A program made the position numbers and the translations under genes. This document shows positions 32,811-41,438 of a stretch of 64,000 bases of DNA, piece by piece (within the stretch, counting starts at the first letter, position 1; each line of letters opens with the position of its first letter). Origin of the DNA: Flavobacterium tagetis. GTDB taxonomy: Bacteria; Bacteroidota; Bacteroidia; Flavobacteriales; Flavobacteriaceae. The notes beneath the pieces were generated by a model that saw nothing but the letters and a program-made list of their open reading frames with translations, did not search any database and was not told where the DNA came from. Location of the stretch: positions 1,302,001 through 1,366,000 of the forward strand of contig NZ_JAERSF010000002.1 of the NCBI RefSeq assembly GCF_016735615.1, in the 5' to 3' direction.

Positions 32811-33644
32811 TTATTTAGCTTGTTTTTTCATCTCTTTTTCAATCATATCATAGAATTGATCGATTTTTGGCATAACTACAATACGAGTTCTTCTGTTACG
32901 AGCTTTGTTCTCAGCAGAATCATTAGCAACTAATGGTACGTAAGAGCTTCTACCAGCAGCGATTAATTTAGCTGGGTTAACACCAAGATCGTTTGTTAAT
33001 ACACGAACGATAGAAGTAGAACGTTTAACACTTAAATCCCAGTTGTCTAAGATAATTCCGTTGCTTTTGTAAGGAACATCATCAGTATGTCCTTCAACCA
33101 TACACTCAAAATCAGGTTTGTCGTTTACAACTTTAGCAACTTTAGCTAATACAGATTTAGCTTTATCACTTACGTCGTAGCTTCCGCTTTTGAATAATAA
33201 TTTATCAGCGATAGAGATAAATACAACTCCTTTTTCAACATTGATTTCGATATCTGGATCGTTGATACCTACAGCGCCTTTCAAGCTTGTAACTAATGCT
33301 AAAGTAACACTGTCTTTTTTAGTTAAAGCATCTTGAAGTCTAGAGATTTTCAAATCTTTTTCTTTTAAACTTTCAAGAGATTTTTCAAGGTTTTCAGCAC
33401 CTTTAGTAGTTAAGATTGTTAAATCTTTAGAACTATTGATTAAATCTTGATTATGTTGTTTGTAGCTTTCAGCTGTAGCAGCTAATCCAGCTTTTTCTTC
33501 TAAGCACGTATTTAATTTTACAGTACATGAGTTTAACAAATCTTGAGTCTCTTTGTTTTTAGCTTCCAACTCAGCATATTTCTTTTTAGAAACACATGAT
33601 GTCAGGGCCATTAATACTGATAGTGCGATAACTATTTTTCTCAT
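32811..33644 (-). CDS. OmpA-family outer membrane lipoprotein
   Basis: Anchors the outer membrane to peptidoglycan. The 277-residue product has a lipoprotein signal (MRKIVIALSVLMALTSCVSK, acylated Cys near 17). A long helical, probably coiled-coil, region follows (about 22-115, rich in KKYAELEAKNKETQ-like heptads). The C-terminal OmpA domain (about 150-265) has FECMVEGHTDDVPYK, NWDLSVKRSTSIVRVL and ENKARNRRTRIVVMP, carrying the Asp and Arg that bind diaminopimelate. It resembles the MotB-like lipoproteins of Bacteroidetes. A -7 box (33672-33679) lies inside the end of the upstream glycosyltransferase gene. Confidence 0.92.
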   Translation of the reverse strand: MRKIVIALSVLMALTSCVSKKKYAELEAKNKETQDLLNSCTVKLNTCLEEKAGLAATAESYKQHNQDLINSSKDLTILTTKGAENLEKSLESLKEKDLKISRLQDALTKKDSVTLALVTSLKGAVGINDPDIEINVEKGVVFISIADKLLFKSGSYDVSDKAKSVLAKVAKVVNDKPDFECMVEGHTDDVPYKSNGIILDNWDLSVKRSTSIVRVLTNDLGVNPAKLIAAGRSSYVPLVANDSAENKARNRRTRIVVMPKIDQFYDMIEKEMKKQAK

Positions 33645-33671
33645 AAATTTAATTTTAATTAGACTTGATTA

Positions 33672-33679
33672 CAAATTTA
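33672..33679 (-). promoter_or_regulatory. Candidate -7 box of the OmpA-family gene
   Basis: On the minus strand TAAATTTG matches TAnnTTTG and lies 28 bases before the start codon, overlapping the last codons of the upstream glycosyltransferase gene. The -33 element is not clear. Confidence 0.45.
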
Positions 33680-34696
33680 GTTTTTAATATTTTGAATACT
33701 GTTAAAGATTTCTTTAAATAAGGTCAATTTTCGTATATAGTAAAGGAAAACGACGCTTTTCACCATATAGTATTGCTGAATCTGAAAATCTTTTCGTTTT
33801 CCGAGATATTTTAAAGATAAGCAATAAAATGAAAAATGTGCCTTTAAAATGGCAAAAGTGTGTCCAATTTTGCCCTGTGTAAGAAAACGGATACCGGCAA
33901 TACCATCTAAAACCATGCGGAAGAAAATCACAAAAAACAATCCTCTTTTAGGTAGGTTTTTGACCATCATTAATAATGAATTTCTAAAATTCAAATATGT
34001 TTTCTTAGGGTTTCCTTGCTGTAATGTTGCACCACCAACATGGTAAACAACAGATTGGAAATTGTATTTTATAATATGTCCTTCGTTCGCAGCTCTCCAG
34101 CATAAATCAATTTCTTCTTGATGCGCAAAGAAGCTTTCATCAAATCCGTCTAACTCGTGATAAACATTTTTTCTTATAAAGAAACAAGCGCCCGAAGCCC
34201 AAAACAATTCAATGTTATCATCGTATTGTCCGTTATCTTTTTCAACGGTATCAAATATTCTTCCTCTACAGAAAGGAAATCCGTATTTGTCAATAAAACC
34301 ACCAGCTGCGCCAGCATATTCAAAATATTCTTTATTCTTATAATCAAGAATTTTAGGTTGAATGATGGCTGTATGTTTTTCTTGATCGAAAGTGTCAAGA
34401 ATTGGCTTAAGCCAGTTTTCGGTAACTTCTATATCTGAATTTACTAATGCATATATTTCTGCATCAATATGCTGTAAGGCATCATTATAGCCTTTTGCAA
34501 AACCATGATTGCCTGAGTTTTTTATAATTTTTACTGTTGGGAAATTTTCTGTAACAAATGCAACAGAACTATCCGTAGAATTGTTGTCAGCAACATAGAT
34601 TGCTGCACCTTCTGAAAACTGAATAACAGATGGTAAAAACTGCTCAAGCAATTTTACTCCGTTCCAATTTAAAATTACAACTGCTATTTTATCCAA
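33677..34696 (-). CDS. Glycosyltransferase family 2
   Basis: Predicted inverting sugar transferase using a nucleotide-sugar donor at the inner membrane face. The 339-residue product has the GT-A start KIAVVILNWNGVKLLEQFLP, the donor-site Asp in IYVADNNSTDSS, the DxD-like ALVNSDIEVTENWL, and ELFWASGACFFIRKNVYHEL with GFDESFFAHQEEIDLCWRA. The C-terminal 70 residues hold basic and hydrophobic segments for membrane association. It resembles the rhamnosyltransferase-like subgroup. The adjacent ompA-like gene lies 32 bases downstream on the same strand but has its own promoter box. Acceptor and sugar are unknown. Confidence 0.9.
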   Translation of the reverse strand: MDKIAVVILNWNGVKLLEQFLPSVIQFSEGAAIYVADNNSTDSSVAFVTENFPTVKIIKNSGNHGFAKGYNDALQHIDAEIYALVNSDIEVTENWLKPILDTFDQEKHTAIIQPKILDYKNKEYFEYAGAAGGFIDKYGFPFCRGRIFDTVEKDNGQYDDNIELFWASGACFFIRKNVYHELDGFDESFFAHQEEIDLCWRAANEGHIIKYNFQSVVYHVGGATLQQGNPKKTYLNFRNSLLMMVKNLPKRGLFFVIFFRMVLDGIAGIRFLTQGKIGHTFAILKAHFSFYCLSLKYLGKRKDFQIQQYYMVKSVVFLYYIRKLTLFKEIFNSIQNIKN

Positions 34697-34720
34697 AAGT
34701 ACTTAGTTCTTTATTATTTG

Positions 34721-35173
34721 TTAATGGTTTTCTTTATAGTCAGGCAGGCTTCTTAAAAACTCATATTTCTCGTTTTCAAAATCCATTTGACAATAAAAAT
34801 GGTTTAGTCCGTTTGTGACATTCAAAAACCGTGCCTGCATTGTCATATTGTAACGAGCAATTTGATCAAAAGTTGCCTGAGAGATTTTAACTTCTGGTGC
34901 TTTACACTCTACTAATATATGTATAGAGCCGTTAGGATTAAACACTACAACATCATATCGCTTTCGTAATCCGTTGACAGTTAAAACTTTCTCTACGTTA
35001 ATAAGCGATTTGGGGTATTTTTTTTCATTCATTAAAAAATGAACAACGTGCTGACGAACCCATTCTTCTGGCGTAAGAATTATAAATTTTTTCCTGATTT
35101 CATCAAAAATAGACACTTTATTTTCGCTATTTTTGAATCGGAAAGTATAAGCAGGGAAATTAAGTTTAAGCAT
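34721..35173 (-). CDS. Orphan HsdR N-terminal-domain (PD-(D/E)xK-like) protein
   Basis: 150 residues from the ATG at 35173 (MLKLNFPAYTFRFKN); an upstream start adding 11 residues is not favoured. It matches the N-terminal nuclease-like domain of type I restriction subunit R. The core reads RKRYDVVVFNPNGSIHILVE then CKAPEVKIS, giving the D...ExK set of the PD-(D/E)xK fold. There is no helicase part and no HsdM or HsdS gene, so this is not a restriction system. The family appears as a stand-alone protein beside holA in other Flavobacteria, to my memory. It diverges from holA, with only 68 bases between the starts. Confidence 0.8.
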   Translation of the reverse strand: MLKLNFPAYTFRFKNSENKVSIFDEIRKKFIILTPEEWVRQHVVHFLMNEKKYPKSLINVEKVLTVNGLRKRYDVVVFNPNGSIHILVECKAPEVKISQATFDQIARYNMTMQARFLNVTNGLNHFYCQMDFENEKYEFLRSLPDYKENH

Positions 35174-35196
35174 ATAGCAAAAATAGAAAATAGTTT

Positions 35197-35236
35197 TTTG
35201 TTTCAAACAAACTTGAAGCTTTAAACTTGAAACAAA
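35197..35236. repeat. Inverted repeat before holA, family 'GTTTCAAGTTTCAGG'
   Basis: TTTGTTTCAA (35197-35206) and TTGAAACAAA (35227-35236) are exact inverses; between them ACTTGAAGCTTTAAACTTGA adds further ACTTGAA units. It ends six bases before the holA start codon and so would form a hairpin in its leader. Confidence 0.65.
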
Positions 35237-35241
35237 TTTAA

Positions 35242-36246
35242 ATGGACGAAGTAGTAAAAATTGTTAACGATATAAAAGCCGGAGATATAAAACCGATTTA
35301 TTTTTTAATGGGTGAAGAACCTTATTATATAGATAAGCTTTCGGAGTATATTGAAGAGAATGTTTTGGCTGAAGAAGAAAGAGGTTTTAATCAGACAGTT
35401 TTATATGGAAGAGATGTTTCAATTGATGATATTGTTTCAACGGCCAAGCGCTACCCTATGATGGCTGAACGTCAAGTTGTTATAGTGAAAGAAGCGCAAG
35501 ATTTGTCGAGAACAATTGACAAAATAGAGTCTTACGTAGATAACCCGATGCAGACTACTGTTTTAGTTTTTTGCTATAAATATAAAACACTAGATAAGCG
35601 TAAAAAAGTTACCAAACTATTAGGTCAAAAGGGAGTTGTTTACGAGAGCAAAAAGCTTTACGAAAATCAAGTAGGAGACTGGATTAAACGTGTTTTAGCT
35701 GGAAAAAAATATACTATTGATCCAAAAGCCAATGCCATGCTTGTTGAGTTTCTAGGAACAGATTTAAGTAAAATCAACAATGAGTTAGAGAAACTGCAAA
35801 TTATTTTACCACAAGGTACGATGATAACTGCTGAACATATTGAAGAGAATATTGGTTTTAGTAAAGATTATAATGTATTTGAACTTCGAAAAGCCATTGG
35901 AGAACGCAATCAGCTGAAAGCGTATAAAATTGCAGAAAATTTTGCTCACAATCCAAAAGAATATCCATTAGTAATGACTACTGGTTTGGTATTCGGTTTT
36001 TTTGTGCAGCTTTTAAAGTATCATGGTTTAAAAGATAAAAACCCAAAAAATGTCGCTTCAGTACTTGGTGTAAATCCGTTCTTTTTAAAAGAGTACGATT
36101 TGGCAGTAAAAAATTATCCAATGCGAAAAGTAAGTCAGATTGTGGGCGCTTTACGAGATATTGATGTTAAGAGTAAAGGAGTGGGAGCTAATGCTTTACC
36201 ACAATCAGATTTGTTAAAAGAAATGCTGTATAAAATTTTTAATTAA
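35242..36246 (+). CDS. holA: DNA polymerase III delta subunit
   Basis: Wrench subunit of the clamp loader that opens the beta clamp. The 334-residue product starts MDEVVKIVNDIKAGDIKPIY then FLMGEEPYYIDKL, the usual HolA opening. It has the ATPase-like but inactive fold and the helical domain II with LGTDLSKINNELEKLQI and ENIGFSKDYNVFELRKAIGE. The C-terminal collar domain reads SQIVGALRDIDVKSKGVGAN. Length is normal. The family's typical lack of a Walker A motif is observed. Confidence 0.93.
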   Translation: MDEVVKIVNDIKAGDIKPIYFLMGEEPYYIDKLSEYIEENVLAEEERGFNQTVLYGRDVSIDDIVSTAKRYPMMAERQVVIVKEAQDLSRTIDKIESYVDNPMQTTVLVFCYKYKTLDKRKKVTKLLGQKGVVYESKKLYENQVGDWIKRVLAGKKYTIDPKANAMLVEFLGTDLSKINNELEKLQIILPQGTMITAEHIEENIGFSKDYNVFELRKAIGERNQLKAYKIAENFAHNPKEYPLVMTTGLVFGFFVQLLKYHGLKDKNPKNVASVLGVNPFFLKEYDLAVKNYPMRKVSQIVGALRDIDVKSKGVGANALPQSDLLKEMLYKIFN

Positions 36247-36307
36247 GCCATTAAAATTCACGATATTTGCCTTTCTAAAAATCTTGCATTAAAATATTTA
36301 TAAAACT

Positions 36308-36490
36308 ATGGGAATGAATAAAAATACCATTTTAGGATGGGCTACTTTAATAATGGTACTTATGGGATTGTTGCTTATAGGTCTTGGAATCTTTAGGTAC
36401 AGTGATGTTTCAGGCTGGGGATTTGGTGCTGTTGGAGTTGGTTTTTTTGCAAATGCGTGGGTATTCAATGCTTTGAAAGGCAGAGTTTAA
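36308..36490 (+). CDS. Small two-helix membrane protein (CAL67264-like)
   Basis: 60-residue protein, MGMNKNTILGWATLIMVLMG followed by LLLIGLGIFRYSDVSGWGFG, with two hydrophobic helices (about 8-27 and 37-55) and a short positively charged tail. I recall a small Flavobacteriaceae family named after CAL67264 with the same look. Function unknown. It stands between holA and ettA on the same strand, with 61 and 48 bases of spacing. Confidence 0.65.
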   Translation: MGMNKNTILGWATLIMVLMGLLLIGLGIFRYSDVSGWGFGAVGVGFFANAWVFNALKGRV

Positions 36491-36538
36491 AAGATTAAAA
36501 TTTAGAAAAAGTAAATAATTGTAATAAAAAAATAAAAA

Positions 36539-38230
36539 ATGTCAGACGATAAGAAAGTAATTTTCTCAATGCAAAAATTGAGTAAAACCTATCAAGGAGC
36601 AGACAAACCAGTTCTTAAAAATATCTATTTGAGTTTCTTTTACGGAGCAAAAATTGGTATTTTAGGTCTTAATGGTTCTGGAAAATCTTCACTTTTAAAA
36701 ATTATTGCTGGAGTTGATAAAAACTACCAAGGTGATGTAGTTTTTCAACCAGGTTATACAGTAGGATACTTGGAGCAAGAGCCAATTCTTGATGATTCTA
36801 AAACTGTAATCGAAATTGTTCGTGAAGGAGCAGCTGAGACTATGGCGGTTTTAGAAGAGTACAATCAAATTAATGATTTGTTTGGTCTTGAAGAAAATTA
36901 TTCAGATCCAGATAAAATGGATAAGTTGATGGACCGTCAAGCGGCTTTACAAGACAAAATTGATGCTCTTGGCGCTTGGGAAATCGATACCAAATTAGAA
37001 ATCGCAATGGATGCATTGCGTACGCCAGAAGGCGATACGCCAATTAAAAACCTTTCAGGAGGTGAGCGTCGTCGTGTGGCATTATGCCGTTTATTATTGC
37101 AACAGCCAGATGTATTGTTATTAGATGAGCCTACCAACCACCTTGATGCTGAGTCAGTTTTATGGTTGGAGCAGCACTTAGCGCAATATTCAGGAACTGT
37201 AATCGCAGTAACGCACGACCGTTATTTCTTGGATAACGTTGCTGGATGGATTCTTGAGTTGGATAGAGGAGAAGGTATTCCTTGGAAAGGAAACTATTCT
37301 TCTTGGTTAGATCAAAAATCAAACCGTTTGGCTCAAGAAGAAAAAGTAGCTTCAAAACGTAGAAAAACTTTAGAGCGTGAGTTGGAGTGGGTTCGTCAAG
37401 GTGCAAAAGGTCGCCAGACAAAACAAAAAGCTCGTTTACAGAACTACGACAAATTATTGAATGAAGACCAAAAACAATTGGATGAGAAATTAGAAATCTA
37501 CATTCCAAATGGTCCTCGTTTAGGTACAAATGTTATTGAAGCTAAAAATGTTGCAAAAGCTTTTGGCGATAAATTATTATATGACAATTTGAATTTTACT
37601 TTGCCTCAAGCGGGTATTGTTGGAATTATCGGACCAAACGGGGCTGGTAAATCTACTATTTTCAAAATGATTATGGGCGAACAAGCTACTGATAGTGGTG
37701 AATTTACAGTTGGTGAAACAGTAAAAATTGCTTATGTAGATCAGTCTCACGCTAACATTGATCCGAATAAATCTATTTGGGAAAACTTTGCTGATGGTCA
37801 GGAATTGATTATGATGGGAGGAAAGCAAGTTAACTCAAGAGCTTACTTATCTCGTTTCAATTTTGGTGGCGGTGAGCAAAACAAAAAAGTATCAATGCTT
37901 TCTGGTGGAGAACGTAACCGTTTACACTTAGCAATGACTTTGAAAGAAGAAGGAAACGTACTTTTATTGGATGAGCCTACAAACGACCTTGATGTAAATA
38001 CACTTCGTGCACTTGAAGAAGGTTTGGAGAATTTTGCTGGTTGTGCTGTAATTATTTCTCACGACAGGTGGTTCTTAGATAGAATCTGTACGCACATTTT
38101 AGCATTTGAAGGAGATTCTGAAGTTTATTTCTTTGAAGGAAGTTTTACTGAATACGAAGAAAATAAAAAGAAACGTCTTGGCAGTGATATAACTCCAAAA
38201 CGTATTAAATACAGAAAGTTAATTAGATAA
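36539..38230 (+). CDS. ettA: Energy-dependent translational throttle protein EttA (ABC-F ATPase)
   Basis: Soluble ABC-F protein that binds the ribosomal E site and couples translation to ATP/ADP level. The 563-residue product has two ABC domains. The first has Walker A GLNGSGKSS, signature NLSGGERRRVALCRLL and Walker B VLLLDEPTNHLDAESV. The second has GPNGAGKST, SMLSGGERNRLHLAMTL and VLLLDEPTNDLDVNTL. Between them lies the charged P-site-interacting linker ERELEWVRQGAKGRQTKQKA. The length, the ERELEWVRQG segment and the start match EttA rather than other ABC-F types. A terminator follows. Confidence 0.95.
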   Translation: MSDDKKVIFSMQKLSKTYQGADKPVLKNIYLSFFYGAKIGILGLNGSGKSSLLKIIAGVDKNYQGDVVFQPGYTVGYLEQEPILDDSKTVIEIVREGAAETMAVLEEYNQINDLFGLEENYSDPDKMDKLMDRQAALQDKIDALGAWEIDTKLEIAMDALRTPEGDTPIKNLSGGERRRVALCRLLLQQPDVLLLDEPTNHLDAESVLWLEQHLAQYSGTVIAVTHDRYFLDNVAGWILELDRGEGIPWKGNYSSWLDQKSNRLAQEEKVASKRRKTLERELEWVRQGAKGRQTKQKARLQNYDKLLNEDQKQLDEKLEIYIPNGPRLGTNVIEAKNVAKAFGDKLLYDNLNFTLPQAGIVGIIGPNGAGKSTIFKMIMGEQATDSGEFTVGETVKIAYVDQSHANIDPNKSIWENFADGQELIMMGGKQVNSRAYLSRFNFGGGEQNKKVSMLSGGERNRLHLAMTLKEEGNVLLLDEPTNDLDVNTLRALEEGLENFAGCAVIISHDRWFLDRICTHILAFEGDSEVYFFEGSFTEYEENKKKRLGSDITPKRIKYRKLIR

Positions 38231-38250
38231 GAATCTAGAACTTTCAATAT

Positions 38251-38294
38251 AAAAAATCTCAAATTCCAATTATTGTGAATTTGGGATTTTTTGT
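38251..38294 (+). terminator. Terminator after ettA
   Basis: AAAAATCTCAAATTC pairs with GAATTTGGGATTTTT (14 of 15, one G-T pair) and runs into a T tract, 20 bases after the stop. Confidence 0.85.
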
Positions 38295-38313
38295 TTTATT
38301 TTTCTGTCCAGTT

Positions 38314-38415
38314 TTGTCATTTCGAGGTACGAGAAATCACACACGTAACTCAACAAAAAATGTTGACATACTATGTGGAATCTCTTGTGCGATTTCTCGT
38401 ACCTCGAAATGACAA
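38314..38415. repeat. Inverted-repeat element with perfect 25-bp ends
   Basis: The 25 bases at 38314-38338 (TTGTCATTTCGAGGTACGAG then AAATC) are inverted exactly at 38391-38415. The 52-base interior contains a second small inverted pair, TCAACA and TGTTGA (38350-38366). The element is about 102 bp, has no coding frame of its own and lies downstream of the ettA terminator and 42 bases before the 3' end of the convergent DCC gene. From memory, elements with GTCATTTCGAGG arms are frequent in Flavobacterium genomes. No target duplication is evident. Confidence 0.9.
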
Positions 38416-38457
38416 GATTACGATAAATTGGAATTTGGAATTTAAAAATTTGAAATT

Positions 38458-38871
38458 TTACAAAAACTTAGCTTTCAACTCTGGAGTCGGAATCATACAG
38501 CTTTCTTTCTTGCCGTACCAATTGTATCTATTTTTTGCAACATAATCGTAAATTCTATCACTTATAAAAATGGGAACAATTCTAAAAATTGAAATGAGCT
38601 TCCATAAGCCTCCAAAATTTTTAGCTATTTCAATTACTGCAGAAGACTTATAAAAATAAGCTGTTTTTGGATCGTACAAAATAATACTATCCATTTTAGA
38701 AAAGCTGATTCCTAAGTGTTTGCAGATTGAAATACCCAATTCTGATTGCAATGCAACAAATCTGAAAATGTCTTTTTTGTCATGGTTTATAATGTATTGC
38801 ACAGCAGAACTGCACAAATTGCAAACTCCGTCAAAAAGAACTATTTTTTTATTTTCTGGAAGGCTTTCCAT
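38458..38871 (-). CDS. DCC family thiol-disulphide oxidoreductase (DUF393)
   Basis: 137 residues. KIVLFDGVCNLCSSAVQYII carries the DxxCxxC motif that names the DCC family (about residues 15-21). KDIFRFVALQSELGISICKH follows, and the C-terminus has RIVPIFISDRIYDYVAKNRY with WYGKKESC. These proteins are predicted thioredoxin-like thiol oxidoreductases; the substrate is not known. The second half has a hydrophobic stretch that may associate with the membrane. It is transcribed alone; the mutS2-like gene starts more than 2 kb away on the same strand. Confidence 0.88.
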   Translation of the reverse strand: MESLPENKKIVLFDGVCNLCSSAVQYIINHDKKDIFRFVALQSELGISICKHLGISFSKMDSIILYDPKTAYFYKSSAVIEIAKNFGGLWKLISIFRIVPIFISDRIYDYVAKNRYNWYGKKESCMIPTPELKAKFL

Positions 38872-39154
38872 TTTATTGTATTTATTTCAAATTTTACATT
38901 TCACGTTTTGAAAAACATAAAAGTGAATTTGGATTAATTGAATCGGAGCTTATTTGTTTTGTTTATTGAATTGTAATTTTTAATAGATTTTGAAAATCAA
39001 AAATAGCTTTAATAAAACCCTTAAGATGAATTTTAAAAAATAAAACATCTGTTTTGTTGTATTTTGTAAAAATGTTTCTTAAATCGCTTTATTTTAATTT
39101 TTCGATATTTTAACCGTTTTAAAGACTGAAAACTGCCGCCGAGACTGAAAATTT
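38872..39154. other. 283-base intergenic stretch
   Basis: AT-rich, with no supported frame or RNA gene. Near its right end is GACTGAAAACTGCCGCCGAG with ACTGAAAA (39125-39151), which resembles 45272-45303 next to the 3' end of porX and may be another repeat family. Confidence 0.45.
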
Positions 39155-41320
39155 TTACTTTTTAACTGCTTCTACCAATTCCAATTCATCTAAACTTACT
39201 TTCGAAGTAAAAATTCCGTAGTTAACCGTTGCTTTATTTTTTTCGATTAAATCAATACTTCCAACAGATCTTCCGTCGAGCATTCTTACTCTATCGCCAA
39301 CTTTCAAAATTGGTTTTGGTTTTTCAATAACGGGTTTAAGTTTCTTCTCTTTTTTCTCTTTTCGAATTTCTTCTACTTTTACCTGAACTTCAGCAATGAT
39401 TTCTTTTTGTTTTTCAACTTTTGCCTTAACTTCTTTTGGAGTTGCTTTTTTACGTTTGGAATTTTCAATCTCTACAATTTTCAAAAATTCGCCAATAAGT
39501 TCCTTTTTATTTTTGTTGTTGAAGTACTTCTCAGCAATATCATCAATTTTTTGTCCAATGTAAATTATCTTTTGATTGCTATCATATAATTCTTGATAAC
39601 TTTCCAATTTTTGCTGGATCTTAGTATTGATGTTTTCCATCTTTTTACTTTCTTCACGAGCACGAGTTTCTTCTTCTTTTAAATTCAAAGAAGTTTTTTC
39701 CAACTTCGAACGTTCTTTTTGAAGAGTAGCAATTGTTTTATCAAAACGAACTTTTCCAACTTCAATTTTCTTTTTCGCACGATTAATTAATCCGAAAGGA
39801 ATACCATTTTTTTGAGCAACCTCAAAAGTAAATGAACTTCCGGCTTGACCTAGTGCCAACTTGTACATTGGTTCAAGTGACTTTTCATCAAACATCATAT
39901 TGGCATTTGTTGCATAAGGCAATTCGTTTGCCAAAATTTTTAAATTGGAATAATGCGTTGTGATAATTCCGAAAGCTTCACGATGATAAAATTCTTCAAG
40001 GAAAATTTCAGCCAAAGCTCCACCCAATTCAGGATCAGAACCTGTACCAAACTCATCAATCAAAAACATAGTTTTTCTATTACATTTCTTCAAAAAGTAA
40101 TTCATGTTTTTTAAACGATATGAATAAGTACTTAAGTGATTTTCAATAGATTGGTTGTCTCCAATGTCAGTTAAAATTCTATCGAACAAGAAAGTTTCGC
40201 TTCTTTCATGAACAGGAATTAATATTCCTGATTGCAACATTAATTGTAATAATCCAACTGTTTTTAAGGAAATAGTTTTTCCTCCGGCATTTGGACCAGA
40301 GATTACAATAATTCTGTTTTCTTGTTTTAGCTCAATGGTTTGTGGATAAGTAACTTCCTTTTTCTGTTTGTTGTTCAAATACAAAATCGGATGATATGCT
40401 TCTCTAAAGAATAATCTTCTTTCTTCTGTAATTGTTGGCAGGATTCCATTTATGCGATTTGCATATTTTGCTTTACCTGCAACCACATCAATATCACTTA
40501 AAAAGTCTTGGTATTCAACTAATAAAGGAAGATACGGACGAATTACATTCGATAGATTTTTTAAAATTCTCGTAATTTCTTCTTTTTCTTCGTATTCTAA
40601 ATTCGCTAATTCTCTCGAATATTTTAAAGTAGCTTCAGGTTCGATATAGGCAATGCTTCCAGTTTTGGAACTTCCTAAAATAGAACCTTTTACTTTACGA
40701 CGGTACATTGCTAAAACTGCCAAAACTCTACGGTTTTGCACAAAACTCTCTTTGATATCGTCCAAATACCCTAAGCTGTTGTATTGAGTTAAAGCTACAC
40801 CAAAACTTTGGTTTACTTTTCCACGAACCAGGTTCATATTTTGTCTGATTCCGGCTAAAGCAGGAGAGGCATTGTCCTTAATTTCTCCATATTTATCTAC
40901 AATAGCGTCAATTGCAGTGATAATATCTTTAGTTAATTCTACTCTTGAAGCCCTAGTATTTAAGTTTGGATAATAGTCGTCAAACTTTTTAAGGAAATTC
41001 AATAAGATATTTGTTGTCGCAGAAAGATTAGCAATTTTTCTAAAACTTCCAACTTCCAGAAAACTGTCTTCGATGGCAAGAAACTTAATTTCATGCGTGA
41101 TAGCGTCAAATCCGTGATTCGGAATGGCGTTATTATTTTGGAAAGAAGATACATACTCAGATGTCTGCATCAAAGCTTGCATTAATTCTTCTTTGCCTCT
41201 AAATGGTTTTATTTGTAAAGCCTTTTCTTTTCCAATATCGGTATTGCAACCATCAGAAATGGTTTCGAGAACGGTTGGAAATTGTAAGTCTTGTAACGTT
41301 TTTTCGGTAATACTGATCAT
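39155..41320 (-). CDS. MutS2-like ATPase without the Smr domain
   Basis: ABC-type ATPase of the MutS2 branch, thought to act on recombination intermediates or collided ribosomes. The 721-residue product lacks the mismatch-recognition domain of MutS. It has the core and clamp helices, then Walker A SGPNAGGKTISLKTVGLLQL, MFLIDEFGTGSDPELGGALA and the His switch GIITTHYSNLK. After the ATPase comes a long coiled coil (about 520-660, KKIEVGKVRFDKTIATLQKE-like). The end is a KOW-like stretch, KVGDRVRMLDGRSVGSIDLI. The C-terminal Smr nuclease domain usual in MutS2 is missing. Full-length start at 41320 with candidate -7 box upstream. Confidence 0.88.
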   Translation of the reverse strand: MISITEKTLQDLQFPTVLETISDGCNTDIGKEKALQIKPFRGKEELMQALMQTSEYVSSFQNNNAIPNHGFDAITHEIKFLAIEDSFLEVGSFRKIANLSATTNILLNFLKKFDDYYPNLNTRASRVELTKDIITAIDAIVDKYGEIKDNASPALAGIRQNMNLVRGKVNQSFGVALTQYNSLGYLDDIKESFVQNRRVLAVLAMYRRKVKGSILGSSKTGSIAYIEPEATLKYSRELANLEYEEKEEITRILKNLSNVIRPYLPLLVEYQDFLSDIDVVAGKAKYANRINGILPTITEERRLFFREAYHPILYLNNKQKKEVTYPQTIELKQENRIIVISGPNAGGKTISLKTVGLLQLMLQSGILIPVHERSETFLFDRILTDIGDNQSIENHLSTYSYRLKNMNYFLKKCNRKTMFLIDEFGTGSDPELGGALAEIFLEEFYHREAFGIITTHYSNLKILANELPYATNANMMFDEKSLEPMYKLALGQAGSSFTFEVAQKNGIPFGLINRAKKKIEVGKVRFDKTIATLQKERSKLEKTSLNLKEEETRAREESKKMENINTKIQQKLESYQELYDSNQKIIYIGQKIDDIAEKYFNNKNKKELIGEFLKIVEIENSKRKKATPKEVKAKVEKQKEIIAEVQVKVEEIRKEKKEKKLKPVIEKPKPILKVGDRVRMLDGRSVGSIDLIEKNKATVNYGIFTSKVSLDELELVEAVKK

Positions 41321-41344
41321 TTAATTTCTTTATGAAAGCAATCA

Positions 41345-41352
41345 CAAAAGTA
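41345..41352 (-). promoter_or_regulatory. Candidate -7 box of the MutS2-like gene
   Basis: On the minus strand TACTTTTG matches TAnnTTTG and lies 25 bases before the start codon. No clear -33 TTG. Confidence 0.4.
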
Positions 41353-41438
41353 CGAAAACATTATGATTGAAATCGAAATTTATATTCGTATAAATATGAT
41401 TTGTAGTATTAATTTCTGAAATTCGCATAAAAAAAATT

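Noticed and set aside
34721..35173. Considered as a restriction enzyme fragment
   Set aside because: Length matches a complete stand-alone domain and no HsdM or HsdS genes are near; frame is intact.
37131..37529. 132-codon frame antisense to ettA
   Set aside because: Mirror of the conserved linker and Walker B region of ettA.
38314..38415. Inverted element considered as a CRISPR repeat pair
   Set aside because: Only two arms, in opposite orientation, with no spacer series and no cas genes.
38291..38545. Short plus-strand frame spanning the 102-bp inverted element
   Set aside because: Reads through both repeat arms and into the antisense of the DCC gene; not a plausible protein.
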